A DNA stretch of 64,000 nucleotides from Komarekiella delphini-convector SJRDD-AB1 (GTDB lineage: Bacteria > Cyanobacteriota > Cyanobacteriia > Cyanobacteriales > Nostocaceae). The notes under the pieces were generated by a model, which was given only the letters and a program-made list of their open reading frames with translations, made no database searches and was not told the origin of the DNA. The stretch is from positions 551,324 to 615,323 of the forward strand of contig NZ_VJXY01000001.1 in NCBI RefSeq assembly GCF_014831675.1. The letters are read 5' to 3'. The position numbers and the translations under genes are program-made. Shown here one piece after another: positions 45,526 through 54,183 of the stretch; positions within the stretch are counted from its first letter, which is position 1; each line of letters starts with the position of its first letter.

Positions 45526-46602
45526 ATGAAATATCTATTAATTTTAGGGATGATGACTCTTATGATCAGCGGGCCAGCTTACACACAAACAGAACAAAAA
45601 GAACAATCAAAAACAACAAAAGAAATGGAACAAATAACACCAAAGGGATATACAACTTTTAAGGTAAGCGACAACGTTACGATGTATAAAGTTACTTTTA
45701 AAAACCAATACAAAATGAATGTTGCCGGACATCTATTTATTCCCAAGAATTTAGATCAGAGTAAAAAACATTCGGCGCTCATTGTTGGGCATCCTATGGG
45801 AGCTGTAAAAGAACAAAGTGCCAATGTATATGCTGCAAATATGGCTGAACGAGGGTTTGTGACTTTATCTGTTGACTTGTCTTTCTGGGGTGAGAGTGAG
45901 GGCGAACCACGCAACGCTGTTGCGCCTGATATTTATTCTGAAGATTTCAGTGCAGCAGTTGACTTTCTTGGCACTCGTCCATTTGTTGACAGAAACCGAA
46001 TCGGAATAATTGGAATTTGTGGTAGCGGAAGCTTTGCTATCAGTGCTGCTAAGATTGATCCGCGAATGAAAGCGATCGCAACTGTCAGCATGTACGATAT
46101 GGGAGCAGCCAACCGAAATGCACTTAACCATTCGCTGACCCTTGAGCAGAGAAAGAAAATCCAGGAGGAGGCTGCAAAGCAACGTTATGTAGAGTTTACC
46201 GATGGTGAAACCAAATACACGAGTGGGACTGTACATAAGTTAGATGAAAACACACACCCTATCCAGCGTGAGTTTTATGATTTCTACCGTACACCGAGAG
46301 GTGAATACACTCCAAAAGGAGGGTCGCCGGAACTCACAACGCACCCGACGCTAAGCAGTAACGTTAAGTTTATGAATTTTTATCCGTTTAATGATATGGA
46401 AACGATTTCCCCTCGTCCTATGCTTTTCATCACGGGTGATAAGGCTCACTCAAGAGAGTTTAGTGAGGATGCCTACAAACGTGCAGCCGAACCCAAAGAA
46501 TTGTATATCATTCCGAAAGCAGGACACGTTGATTTATATGACAGAGTTGAGTTAATTCCCTTTGATAAACTCACGTCATTTTTTACCGAACATTTAAAGT
46601 AA
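45526..46602 (+). CDS. Secreted alpha/beta hydrolase with Cys nucleophile (dienelactone-hydrolase-like)
   Basis: The 358-residue protein starts with a signal peptide (MKYLLILGMMTLMISGPAYT). The nucleophile elbow reads GIIGICGSGSFAIS, where Cys takes the place of Ser as in dienelactone hydrolases. An Asp follows in LFITGDKAHSREF and a His in IPKAGHVDLYDR, completing a Cys-Asp-His triad. The style of the sequence (Lys-rich, exported, Cys elbow) is commoner in Bacteroidetes and Proteobacteria than in cyanobacteria, which fits transfer. AGGAG 9 nt upstream fixes the ATG at 45526. The substrate is unknown; regulation by the divergent AraC protein is likely. Confidence 0.85.
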   Translation: MKYLLILGMMTLMISGPAYTQTEQKEQSKTTKEMEQITPKGYTTFKVSDNVTMYKVTFKNQYKMNVAGHLFIPKNLDQSKKHSALIVGHPMGAVKEQSANVYAANMAERGFVTLSVDLSFWGESEGEPRNAVAPDIYSEDFSAAVDFLGTRPFVDRNRIGIIGICGSGSFAISAAKIDPRMKAIATVSMYDMGAANRNALNHSLTLEQRKKIQEEAAKQRYVEFTDGETKYTSGTVHKLDENTHPIQREFYDFYRTPRGEYTPKGGSPELTTHPTLSSNVKFMNFYPFNDMETISPRPMLFITGDKAHSREFSEDAYKRAAEPKELYIIPKAGHVDLYDRVELIPFDKLTSFFTEHLK

Positions 46603-46637
46603 CGTGAGTTTGGGATAAGAACCGAAGAATTATTGAA

Positions 46638-46673
46638 GAAACCGTCGTTTGAGATACAACGACGGTTTCTTTT
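46638..46673 (+). terminator. Rho-independent terminator after the hydrolase
   Basis: GAAACCGTCGTT pairs with AACGACGGTTTC (12 bp, 8-nt loop), followed by TTTT. It marks the right end of the cassette's transcript. Confidence 0.85.
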
Positions 46674-47012
46674 CAAGTAATTTCAACAATAATTGAAACA
46701 AATCTTTGTCATGATAATTGAATTCGGATTCGCACTCATTCGAGTGCAAATAAAAGTTCTGTTAAAGATTGACTCTCGATTTTTAAGAAGCGGTCTAACT
46801 ATTTATTATACGGAAAGTTTCTATATAATCTTTTTCTAAATCCTAATATTTCAAGCATGACAGCTACCTTCTGTCTGAAATATACAGAAAATTTCTTTTT
46901 TACGTTCCCACAGCACTTTGCTATACTTGCCATTCGAGAAAAGAGATGCCAGAAATGTATCCGAATGCCTATTAATTGGCGCACATATTTTTGTATAAAC
47001 AAGAGGAAACTA
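46674..47012. other. AT-rich spacer with one small hairpin
   Basis: GCACTC-ATTC-GAGTGC at 46732-46747 is the only clear structure. An open frame running in from 46857 joins the AIM24 frame, but its first 52 codons lack a ribosome site. I see no transposon end here that would mark the right border of the transferred cassette. Confidence 0.45.
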
Positions 47013-47681
47013 ATGGCAAATTTTGAAGTTATCGAACAAGAAGGGTTGCATTTAGTCAAGATAAATTTGCAAAACGAAACAGTACGCACTGAATCTGGTG
47101 CTATGTACTATATACGTGGCAACATTACTATGCAATCTAAACCGCCCTCTGCGGGTGGATTTTTGAAATCTTTAGCCACAGGTGAAAACATATTTCGTCC
47201 CACTTATACAGGAAGCGGTGAATTGTATTTGGAACCTTCTTTGTCTGGATTTCACATCCTAGAATTGGATGGCAGTGAATGGATTTTAGATACTGGCGCT
47301 TATTGGGCAAGTGATGGCAGTGTAGAAGTAGGAATTGAACGTAATAAATTAATATCTGGATTAATTGGTGGCGAAGGTTTATTTCAAACCAAAGTCAAAG
47401 GCAGGGGTAAAGTGGTCATGGTAGCCCAAGGGCCTGTAGAAGTTGTGCATTTAAAAAATGACCGATTAGTAGTTGATGGCAACTTTGCGATCGCGCGAAC
47501 AACTACCTTAAATTATCGTGTGGAAAAAGCCACTAAATCTTTCTTCGGTTCTATGACTTCTGGTGAGTTTTTAGTTAACACTTTCGAGGGAACTGGTACT
47601 GTCTTACTAGCACCTGTTCCTTATTGGCAAGTAATGTTGTTACGTCAAATTACAGCATTAATTCCTAAAACTTCTAGCTAG
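47013..47681 (+). CDS. AIM24 family protein
   Basis: The 222-residue protein starts MANFEVIEQEGLHLVKINLQ after GAGG at 47003. It shows the beta-rich AIM24/TRAP-like pattern: VRTESGAMYYIRGNITMQSK, GSGELYLEPS, then GRGKVVMVAQGPVEVVHL and a C-terminal FEGTGTVLLAP. Bacterial members have no proven activity; they form trimeric beta-prism folds related to mitochondrial Aim24. It ends 66 nt from the convergent HdeD gene. Confidence 0.85.
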   Translation: MANFEVIEQEGLHLVKINLQNETVRTESGAMYYIRGNITMQSKPPSAGGFLKSLATGENIFRPTYTGSGELYLEPSLSGFHILELDGSEWILDTGAYWASDGSVEVGIERNKLISGLIGGEGLFQTKVKGRGKVVMVAQGPVEVVHLKNDRLVVDGNFAIARTTTLNYRVEKATKSFFGSMTSGEFLVNTFEGTGTVLLAPVPYWQVMLLRQITALIPKTSS

Positions 47682-47747
47682 GAATTGTCAATTAATTGAA
47701 CGTGAGAGCGATTAATACGCAAATAAAATGCTTGGTTTTTTAGACGA

Positions 47748-48305
47748 CTAACTAGCAAGTGCCCGCCGAGCAGCCACAGCAGCGACTAACAAAGAGATGC
47801 CGCTCATGAACAGGCTAATACCCACATATAGACCAATCAGCCAGAGAGCGCTGAAAGGCCATCGATTCAGAACTATGATGCCCAAAATTAGAGTAACGAC
47901 TCCGTTTAATGCTACTAGCCAGGACATCCTGTGCCCTGCTCGGTTGGTAAACGCCATAATGATTGTAAAAATACCCTCAACAATGAATAGAATGCCAAAA
48001 GCTAAGGTCAACGCTAGCAGCGCAGATCCCAGATTAAACAGAATGTAAATGCCTGCGATCGCGTATAAAATACCCACAATCAAATTCAGCCAGAACCCTC
48101 TTACTGGTTTTGACTGAAACGATTCAACAATCATCACAACGCCGCTAATGAGGGTAATCCAACCAATGACGGAGGTAAAAAATGCCGAGGCAATGCCAGG
48201 CATTAAAATTGCTAGCACACCCAGAATAATCAAACCAATGCTTAGAGCGATTACCCAACCAGTCGATTTTTGGATATTTACTTCAGGTTGAAAATTAGTA
48301 GTCAT
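47748..48305 (-). CDS. HdeD family (DUF308) membrane protein
   Basis: The 185-residue protein has six hydrophobic segments in pairs (WVIALSIGLIILGVLAILMP, ASAFFTSVIGWITLISGVVM and so on), the DUF308/HdeD layout. HdeD was named for acid resistance in Escherichia coli; the mechanism is unknown. The GTG at 48314 sits in the ribosome site, so ATG at 48305 is preferred. It is downstream of the baeRF gene on the same strand with a 97-nt gap; the two probably form a stress-related unit. Confidence 0.88.
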   Translation of the reverse strand: MTTNFQPEVNIQKSTGWVIALSIGLIILGVLAILMPGIASAFFTSVIGWITLISGVVMIVESFQSKPVRGFWLNLIVGILYAIAGIYILFNLGSALLALTLAFGILFIVEGIFTIIMAFTNRAGHRMSWLVALNGVVTLILGIIVLNRWPFSALWLIGLYVGISLFMSGISLLVAAVAARRALAS

Positions 48306-48402
48306 AGCACTCACCTCGTTTTTTTAACGTGTTTAGGTTAAAACAACTAGCCTCAAGCGAGAAAAACCGCTAAAGGTTGTGTTTGACTGTGAAAACTTGA
48401 CA

Positions 48403-49482
48403 TTAATAGCGCAAAACCAATGCAATTCGCTGATGAATGGATAGTGCTTCATCGTCCACAATTGCAATGTTTCCTCCCTTAGCCAAGACAACTTCTATAA
48501 TTTCATCGACAGCATCATCCATTACCTCTGTACCACCCGGTTGATCCACTAACTCAAACCTGCCATCTTCAGTCAAGATTGCAGGTACATGGTAGTTTTT
48601 TTCAACCAAAAGCAATTTCCCTCGACCTTCATGTGCTAATCGCCAGGTTTCCCCAATCGTAGAAACGACACTTTGAGTGCTCATTGCGTTATCCAATGCC
48701 TGGAGTGCATCAGCCTGTTGCGCCTCCCGAACGGACTGCACGATTGACCACACTTGAGGAGTCAGTTCATGAATCGTCGCTTTGTCAAAATTGCCGCTTA
48801 GACTTGGTGCAATCGCTTGGGTATTTTGCGAAACCTCCTGGAAGAAAGATACTTGCCGCTCAACCCCTCCAACAACCAATGGTAGTGACTCATTTTGATT
48901 CTGATAGAGCGTCAATACACTATCTACCTGCTGAAAAAATCTGCGATGCCTGTCGTCTCGATAGCTTGAATCAGTGTCATAGGGAAGCGGAGCCGTGGCT
49001 CCGGGCCCTGTCATTTGCATTGGGAAGTTTTCATCATCAACTTCTTCAAGAGTTTCTCCTGTTCCAGCTAATAAGCGCGTGGATGCCTGACTTAACAGCA
49101 AGACCCAATAGCGCAGCGCCCGATGCATTCCATAGACCAAATCTCGCGTTGCAAATGTTTGATCAATCACAACTCGCGCGGGTACAGGAAAAGGCAGGTA
49201 ATAAAGCTTGGCAAAGTCATGGCTGACGTATAGCGCCAAACCCTTCAGCGTGTAGCGGTAGTCAATTTCGCTCACGAGGGTTTCGAGACGCTTCAATAAT
49301 GGTTCCAACTCGCGGCTAGTAAATTCTGTGGTCAGCCGCTTTGTTGCTTCATCTACCAGATTTTTTACTCGAATCGGATCTTGCTTATTATCGGGTGATG
49401 TCTGATGAGTTGGTAACAGGATGGAAAGCGCCGGAACATTGCTCAAAGATTGCAGCTGCTTAAGATCCTGACGAGTAATCAT
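48403..49482 (-). CDS. Bacterial archaeo-eukaryotic release factor (baeRF)-like protein
   Basis: The 359-residue protein starts MITRQDLKQLQSLSNVPALS, then LSILLPTH, and continues through GLALYVSHDFAKLYYLPFPV and RYWVLLLSQASTRLLAGTGE. The C-terminal eL30-like part has GNIAIVDDEALSIHQRIALV. This matches the ERF1-domain baeRF proteins, proposed to act on stalled ribosomes in stress. The exact subfamily (3 or 7) cannot be settled by eye. No GGQ loop is visible, as in several bacterial subfamilies, so peptide release itself may be lost. It is followed by HdeD. Confidence 0.75.
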   Translation of the reverse strand: MITRQDLKQLQSLSNVPALSILLPTHQTSPDNKQDPIRVKNLVDEATKRLTTEFTSRELEPLLKRLETLVSEIDYRYTLKGLALYVSHDFAKLYYLPFPVPARVVIDQTFATRDLVYGMHRALRYWVLLLSQASTRLLAGTGETLEEVDDENFPMQMTGPGATAPLPYDTDSSYRDDRHRRFFQQVDSVLTLYQNQNESLPLVVGGVERQVSFFQEVSQNTQAIAPSLSGNFDKATIHELTPQVWSIVQSVREAQQADALQALDNAMSTQSVVSTIGETWRLAHEGRGKLLLVEKNYHVPAILTEDGRFELVDQPGGTEVMDDAVDEIIEVVLAKGGNIAIVDDEALSIHQRIALVLRY

Positions 49483-49679
49483 GAATTCTCCTATTGATTT
49501 TTAGTGGCGACTAAACTGCCTTAAATGTTAAAGGCGAACCACTTGTAATCCCTCTACCCAAAAAAGGAGAGCAATTTTTTTCGGGGTAGATAGGCGGCAA
49601 TTAAGCAAAGTAAATATTTTTGTTCATCTACTTAATACCGTTTCTTTGTGAAGCTGCGCCAAACTCCTTTCATCTCTTA

Positions 49680-50387
49680 TTACTTCTCTTCGAGACGCTC
49701 CGCGTTGGCGGAAGCCTCTCGGAGAGAAGGCGTACTTGGCGTACTTGGCGGTTCGTTAGAGATTACCTGAGCAATACGCTTGAGAATTTGCAAAACGCCG
49801 TACAATTCTCTCGCGGATGTGAACGGGGCGAAGACCCTTGATAAGTCGTACTGTGGCGTATTTGTCTGCGTCACTTTCACAAATAAAATATCGTCCCCAT
49901 TCGTCACCATACCAAACACAGGTTGATTGGGGTTGGGGTTAGCCATCAGATAAGCTAGAGCTTGTGGTACAGCCGACCAAACCGAAAGCGTGGTTTTTTT
50001 TGACTCTGATACCATCACCCAGAACTGTTCTTGCAGCACTAAAACGTCAATCCGTCCGCGCAGTATTTCCTCGCCATCATTTAGCACTAATTCCACGGAA
50101 GATTCAGCCTTAATCCTAAAAGGAGGATCGTAAAACCCGGAGAGTGCAAGAATTGGTGATACCAGCAACAACATAACTGTCCCTTCTAGTAAATGACCTC
50201 CAGTACGGTGATAGAGATACCTGCGCCGCAGGACATCTACAGAGGCTTTTTCCGCTTCTGTAATTTCAGGTAATCCTTCATACCACTCTGGAAAAAACTG
50301 CTCGGACTCAACACGGACAAAACCGAATCGATTTTCTGCATCCAAGAGAGTGGTAATCGCTTCTGTAATTGCTGCCGTCTGTGTCAT
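49680..50387 (-). CDS. PD-(D/E)xK nuclease-like protein (type I restriction HsdR N-terminal-like)
   Basis: The 235-residue protein has D114 in RGRIDVLVLQ and E128-x-K130 in VSESKK, the PD-(D/E)xK core seen at the N-terminus of HsdR subunits and in stand-alone cyanobacterial proteins of this type. The helical lead (FFPEWYEGLPEITEAEKASV) and LMANPNPNQPVFGMVTNGDD also fit. No methylase or specificity subunit is nearby, so it is not a working restriction system on its own. The last 20 or so residues (STPSLREASANAERLEEK) are encoded by an interspersed repeat (49683-49735), so the native end has been replaced. Confidence 0.8.
   Translation of the reverse strand: MTQTAAITEAITTLLDAENRFGFVRVESEQFFPEWYEGLPEITEAEKASVDVLRRRYLYHRTGGHLLEGTVMLLLVSPILALSGFYDPPFRIKAESSVELVLNDGEEILRGRIDVLVLQEQFWVMVSESKKTTLSVWSAVPQALAYLMANPNPNQPVFGMVTNGDDILFVKVTQTNTPQYDLSRVFAPFTSARELYGVLQILKRIAQVISNEPPSTPSTPSLREASANAERLEEK
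49683..49750. repeat. Interspersed GC-rich repeat forming the 3' end of a gene
   Basis: GAGACGCTCCGCGTTGGCGG and GAAGCCTCTCGGAGAGAAGG are cyanobacterial repeat blocks, followed by two GTACTTGGC units. They supply the last codons and stop of the nuclease-like gene. Confidence 0.7.
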
Positions 50388-50538
50388 TGCTTGTAGGTAA
50401 TAGTTGCCTTACTACAGGATCAGCATCTCTATTATCGCCAATTGGCGCGTTTGCAAAGAAAGTACTAGATACTGTTGTACAAAAAAGAATACATTCGGAT
50501 ATCTTAAGCAAGGATACTGAGCAATCAGAACAGCAGCA

Positions 50539-51504
50539 ATGACTGATCATTTTTTAAAAGCCACCAGAGAAACTGTGCATCTGGGTGGTTTCTCCCATTT
50601 GCTAGAACCAGTACTGACTGTTGCTTCTGGCGATACAGTTGATGTGGAAACGTACACTGGTTATTACGTTTACGACAAAGCACCACCAGAGTTTCTCACA
50701 CCAGAATTTCTCGATATCTGCCAAAATTTAGCACCAGAACGCAAAGTTGCTGGAGGGCCGCATTTATTAACAGGGCCAATTTACGTACAGGACGCCGAGC
50801 CAGGGGATGTTTTGGAAGTAAGATTAGAAGCGATCGCACCTAGTTTACCCGTAGGTTTTAATGCGATTCGTCCAGGTTGGGGAGCTTTACCACACCAATT
50901 TCATCAACCAGCCTTGAGATTCATTACCCTTGATTTAGCTAACAATATCGCTGAATTTCCTGCGGGTGCTGGCATCAAAATTCCCCTCAAACCTTTTTTT
51001 GGCATTCTTGGTGTCGCCACCCCAGAAACGTCAAGAACTTCCGTTCCACCAGGTTCTTACGGTGGTAATATCGATAACCGCGAACTGCAAGCAGGTTCCC
51101 GATTATTTTTGCCTGTTTTCGTCCCAGGTGCTTTGTTTTCGATTGGCGATGGTCATTCAGTACAAGGAGATGGCGAAGTCAATGTCACCGCTATTGAAAC
51201 TTCCATGAACGGAAGAATAACACTCAAGCTTCGCAAGGATATACAACTGACAACGCCAATTGCAGAAACTCCAACTGATATTATCACAATGGGGTTTGGT
51301 CAAACCTTAGATGAAGCTTTAGAATTAGCTTTGAACAATATGATTGATTTTCTCAAACGCTTCACAAATTTGTCGCCAGAAGATGCTTATGTATTATGTA
51401 GTCTAGCTGTGAATTTTCGCATCACTCAAGTTGTGAACAGTCCACAAAAAGGTGTGCATGGGATGCTACCCAAAGCAATTTTCTCAAAGTCAATAAATTT
51501 ATAA
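50539..51504 (+). CDS. Acetamidase/formamidase family protein
   Basis: The 321-residue protein has the FmdA/AmdA layout: SGDTVDVETYTG near 35, LTGPIYVQDAEPGDVLEVRL near 80, then FFGILGVAP-like and the SVPPGSYGGNIDNRELQAGS motif near 165-185, SIGDGHSVQGDGEVNVTAIE near 205, and VHGMLP at the end. These enzymes hydrolyse formamide or acetamide to ammonia, a nitrogen source. Many cyanobacterial homologues have unknown substrates. It is divergent from the nuclease-like gene with its own promoter region. Confidence 0.88.
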   Translation: MTDHFLKATRETVHLGGFSHLLEPVLTVASGDTVDVETYTGYYVYDKAPPEFLTPEFLDICQNLAPERKVAGGPHLLTGPIYVQDAEPGDVLEVRLEAIAPSLPVGFNAIRPGWGALPHQFHQPALRFITLDLANNIAEFPAGAGIKIPLKPFFGILGVATPETSRTSVPPGSYGGNIDNRELQAGSRLFLPVFVPGALFSIGDGHSVQGDGEVNVTAIETSMNGRITLKLRKDIQLTTPIAETPTDIITMGFGQTLDEALELALNNMIDFLKRFTNLSPEDAYVLCSLAVNFRITQVVNSPQKGVHGMLPKAIFSKSINL

Positions 51505-51622
51505 GTTGCAATCTAGCTAATACAACAGAATCGAAGAAATTGGAAGGGTAAAGATGATGAAGTAGGGTAGCCCCTTCAATGTGGGTAAAAATCCTCAAAA
51601 AATTTCCTGAATTTTGGGTTTT

Positions 51623-51683
51623 TTACTTTCGTGTCTTAGTGGTTAAGTCAATTTTTAACCACCAAGACACCAAGACACCAAGA
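51623..51683. repeat. Inverted repeat of AAGACACCAAG-type units
   Basis: GTGTCTTAGTGGTTAAG and its complement-like TTTTTAACCACCAAGACACC fold on each other. It is related to the hairpin at 10179. Confidence 0.6.
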
Positions 51684-51705
51684 AAAATACGTTACACCTT
51701 AAATC

Positions 51706-51880
51706 AGTGAACAGTAAACAGTAAACAGTAAACGGTTGGGGAATTTAAACTTGCCAGATAGCGCCTGCCACATTGGCTTTGGGTTATTAGTTTTCAGTTG
51801 CAAGTGAGGGCCCCTTAGTGGTTACCCTTAAACCCAATTATCTTGACTGTTAACCGTTTACTGTTAACTCTTTACTGTTA
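51706..51880. repeat. Two-copy structured element, copy 2 (reverse orientation)
   Basis: AACAGTAAACAGTAAACAGT units (from 51709) and inverted units (51850-51880) flank a core at 51733-51842. Read on the minus strand, the core matches 18421-18531: TAATTGGGTTTAAGG, CACTAAGGGG, CTGAAAACTAATAACCCAAA, GCC-ATG, GTGGCAGGCGCTATCTGGC, GTTTAAAT. Most differences are single bases plus two short indels. Confidence 0.75.
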
Positions 51881-52149
51881 AAAGGGCTGGGCAGCAGGAG
51901 GAAGTTGCAGTAAGTCTTTCCCTTTCACAGTTCTGCTACTCTATCTTTTGTCTGCTAACTCCTAGAAAATAAATTTGAATCATTGTGTGAGATGGATCTA
52001 CTATAAAGGTAGAAGAAAAAGTTAGGAAAAATGGGAAAAATTAAAAATCATTTTGATTAACTTTTGTCAAGCGAAGAGGAAGCAAAAGTATCTTGTGTCT
52101 ATCAATTGAGTTGCTCTGTTCCTCAATTACGAATTACAAATATAGACCA

Positions 52150-52869
52150 ATGAATAAAAAGCCATCATGGAATGTTGAAGAACAAATAGTAATAGTTGAG
52201 CTAGGAACTATCAGGCTAAACGGAGAATTGGTTGTACCTGAAAGTGCTGAGGGGATTGTTTTATTTGCTCATAGCGGTAGTAGCAGCCGATACAGTACCC
52301 GTAACCACTATCTTGCTCATGTGCTGCGTCAGGAAGGGCGATTAGCAACTATATTGATTGACTTGCTGACAAGAGAAGAGGAAGCAATTGATGAGCGAAC
52401 CAAGCATTTCCGTAATAACATTGCTTTTCTTGCCACTAGGTTAGTTGCGATTACAGACTGGCTGTTTGAGAACCCGATAACCCAGCATCTCAAGGTCGGC
52501 TATTTTGGTGCAAACAGAGGTAGTGGTGCAGTATTTCTAGCAGCAGCAGCACGCCCAATATCTGTCAGGGCTATAGTTTGCCGCAGCGGTCAACTTGATT
52601 TAACGGACGTTGTACTATCCCAGGTGCAAGCTCCCACATTGCTCATCGTTGGTAGCTACGACTTCCCAATAATTGCAATGAATGAGGATGCATTGGCACA
52701 AATTTCTGCCCAAAACAAGCAACTGGAAATGATTCCTGGGGCAACTCATCAGTTTGGAGAACCTGGTGCTCTGGAAGAAGTAGGACGACTAGCGAGTCAA
52801 TGGTTCAATTACTATCTGACATCATTTGAATGGCAGGAACCGCATCTACATGCAATGTCCCTAAATTAA
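52150..52869 (+). CDS. Dienelactone-hydrolase-like protein with Asn at the nucleophile position
   Basis: The 239-residue alpha/beta hydrolase fold starts MNKKPSWNVEEQIVIVELGT. The fold is clear: GIVLFAHSGSSSRYSTRNHY (oxyanion region), LLTREEEAIDERT, LIVGSYDFPII (acid Asp) and IPGATHQFGEPGALEEVGRL (His). At the elbow the relatives read GYFGASTGAAAA; here it is GYFGANRGSGAV, with codon AAC (Asn) in place of the nucleophile Ser. The enzyme may be inactive or use another mechanism. ATG at 52150 is preferred over the 52093 reading because conservation begins there. Confidence 0.85.
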   Translation: MNKKPSWNVEEQIVIVELGTIRLNGELVVPESAEGIVLFAHSGSSSRYSTRNHYLAHVLRQEGRLATILIDLLTREEEAIDERTKHFRNNIAFLATRLVAITDWLFENPITQHLKVGYFGANRGSGAVFLAAAARPISVRAIVCRSGQLDLTDVVLSQVQAPTLLIVGSYDFPIIAMNEDALAQISAQNKQLEMIPGATHQFGEPGALEEVGRLASQWFNYYLTSFEWQEPHLHAMSLN

Positions 52870-52986
52870 TGGTTTGAAATTTATTTTTGATAATTTCTTT
52901 AGAGGCTTATGTCAGTAATGCAGAATAAGTATCACTGTCTTTAATCAAATATTCGAGGTCATGCACTCAGTCTTCTAGCGCAACAA

Positions 52987-53328
52987 TCAAAGACTTCCCA
53001 TCATTCGACTGACTTGTTCTAACTGTAAGGGTTTACGTTCGATACTCTGGAAATACTCAATTTTTTGTAGGTGAGTACATGCTGTTTTGAAGTGGCTTAG
53101 ATTCAGTAAAACAATATCTTCGTAAACTGACTCTTGTGGAGTCTTTATATCAATAATTACCTCTTGTAAATTATTTTGGGTAATTGCAATTTTTAGATAT
53201 TTTAGAAATAATTCCCGTTTTTTGGCGCGAACACTGAGTAAGTACCAATTACCATTAACAGGTGGTACTGACGGCTCTAAAGGTTGTACAGGTAACATAT
53301 GCGATGATATTAGGTAGAGTTTTGGCAA
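52987..53328 (-). CDS. Small conserved-looking protein, possible NusG N-terminal-like fold
   Basis: This 113-residue protein contains NGNWYLLSVRAKKRELFLKY and a following alpha-beta stretch (LQEVIIDIKTPQESVYEDIV) that resemble the NGN domain of NusG-like transcription factors. No KOW domain follows. The match is by pattern only and weak. The end (LQLEQVSRMMGSL) is helical. It stands alone. Confidence 0.55.
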   Translation of the reverse strand: MPKLYLISSHMLPVQPLEPSVPPVNGNWYLLSVRAKKRELFLKYLKIAITQNNLQEVIIDIKTPQESVYEDIVLLNLSHFKTACTHLQKIEYFQSIERKPLQLEQVSRMMGSL

Positions 53329-53791
53329 ATTAAAAAGCTCTAAAACGGCTCGAATTTGTGAGTCAAGAGTTTCGATTTAACTATTATTAAGAAACAATAG
53401 CTATTATTTACTACAAAACTAGCTATCACTTGTAACTATTAGTGTTCAAAGTTAAAAACCAGTAGATTATGAGCAACTAAAAAACTTTGACTCACTGTTT
53501 TTCAAAATATTATAACAGGATTCTCTCTAGTTTCATCTCTATAAATATCTTTAAGTAGGGCATATCAATCGCTACCATAGCAGTAGTACAATTCTTCTGA
53601 CAAATATTGAGAATTAACTAGCTGAATATAGTAGTTATATCTGGTAAATCGAGATGAATTCAGGTAGTTGATGCGCCTGATTCTAGCTAATGTATTTTGA
53701 TGTTCACTAGCTCTCGATTTAGTGACAGTAAATTCCAGTAATATAAGGAATATAACTGACTAAGTAGTAGTCTAGATAAATATTTTTGTAA
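53329..53791. other. AT-rich spacer, nothing assigned
   Basis: I see no repeat family, hairpin with T-run or open frame with a ribosome site here. Confidence 0.5.
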
Positions 53792-54178
53792 CTACTGTTC
53801 CAGACTCCAGTCCAGGGCTACTGCTACTAGATTGGCTAATTCTAGCGGATTGAACGGTTTGGCGATCGCTGCTTTCATTCCAATCTCGGCATAGCGGCGA
53901 CGGTCACAAGCCTGTATGTTCGCGGTTAACAAAATAACTGGAATAGCTTTTGTTATCGGATTTGTTTGTAGCTTCTCAAAGACTGCAATACCGTTCATGT
54001 CTGGCATGATCACATCTAGCAGAATCACATCTGGTTGCCAATCCTCAGCTTTTTTTATCGCCTCTTGCCCAGAACTTGCTGTCAATACTTGCCAGTCGGC
54101 GATAGTTTCCAAGCAAATCCTGGCAACTTCTTGAATAGACTGTTCGTTATCAACCACCAGAATTCGTTTTGTTGTCAT
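53792..54178 (-). CDS. CheY-like response regulator
   Basis: The 128-residue single receiver has D10 (with N11 instead of a second acid), phospho-acceptor D55 in VILLDVIMPDMNG, T85 in LLTAN and K107 in IAKPFNPLEL. It starts 5 nt after the stop of the large regulator-sensor upstream on the same strand. The two are cotranscribed and it is the natural phosphate partner of the Hpt or kinase function of that system. The D-to-N change in the acid pair may lower metal affinity. Confidence 0.93.
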   Translation of the reverse strand: MTTKRILVVDNEQSIQEVARICLETIADWQVLTASSGQEAIKKAEDWQPDVILLDVIMPDMNGIAVFEKLQTNPITKAIPVILLTANIQACDRRRYAEIGMKAAIAKPFNPLELANLVAVALDWSLEQ

Positions 54179-54183
54179 TGCTG

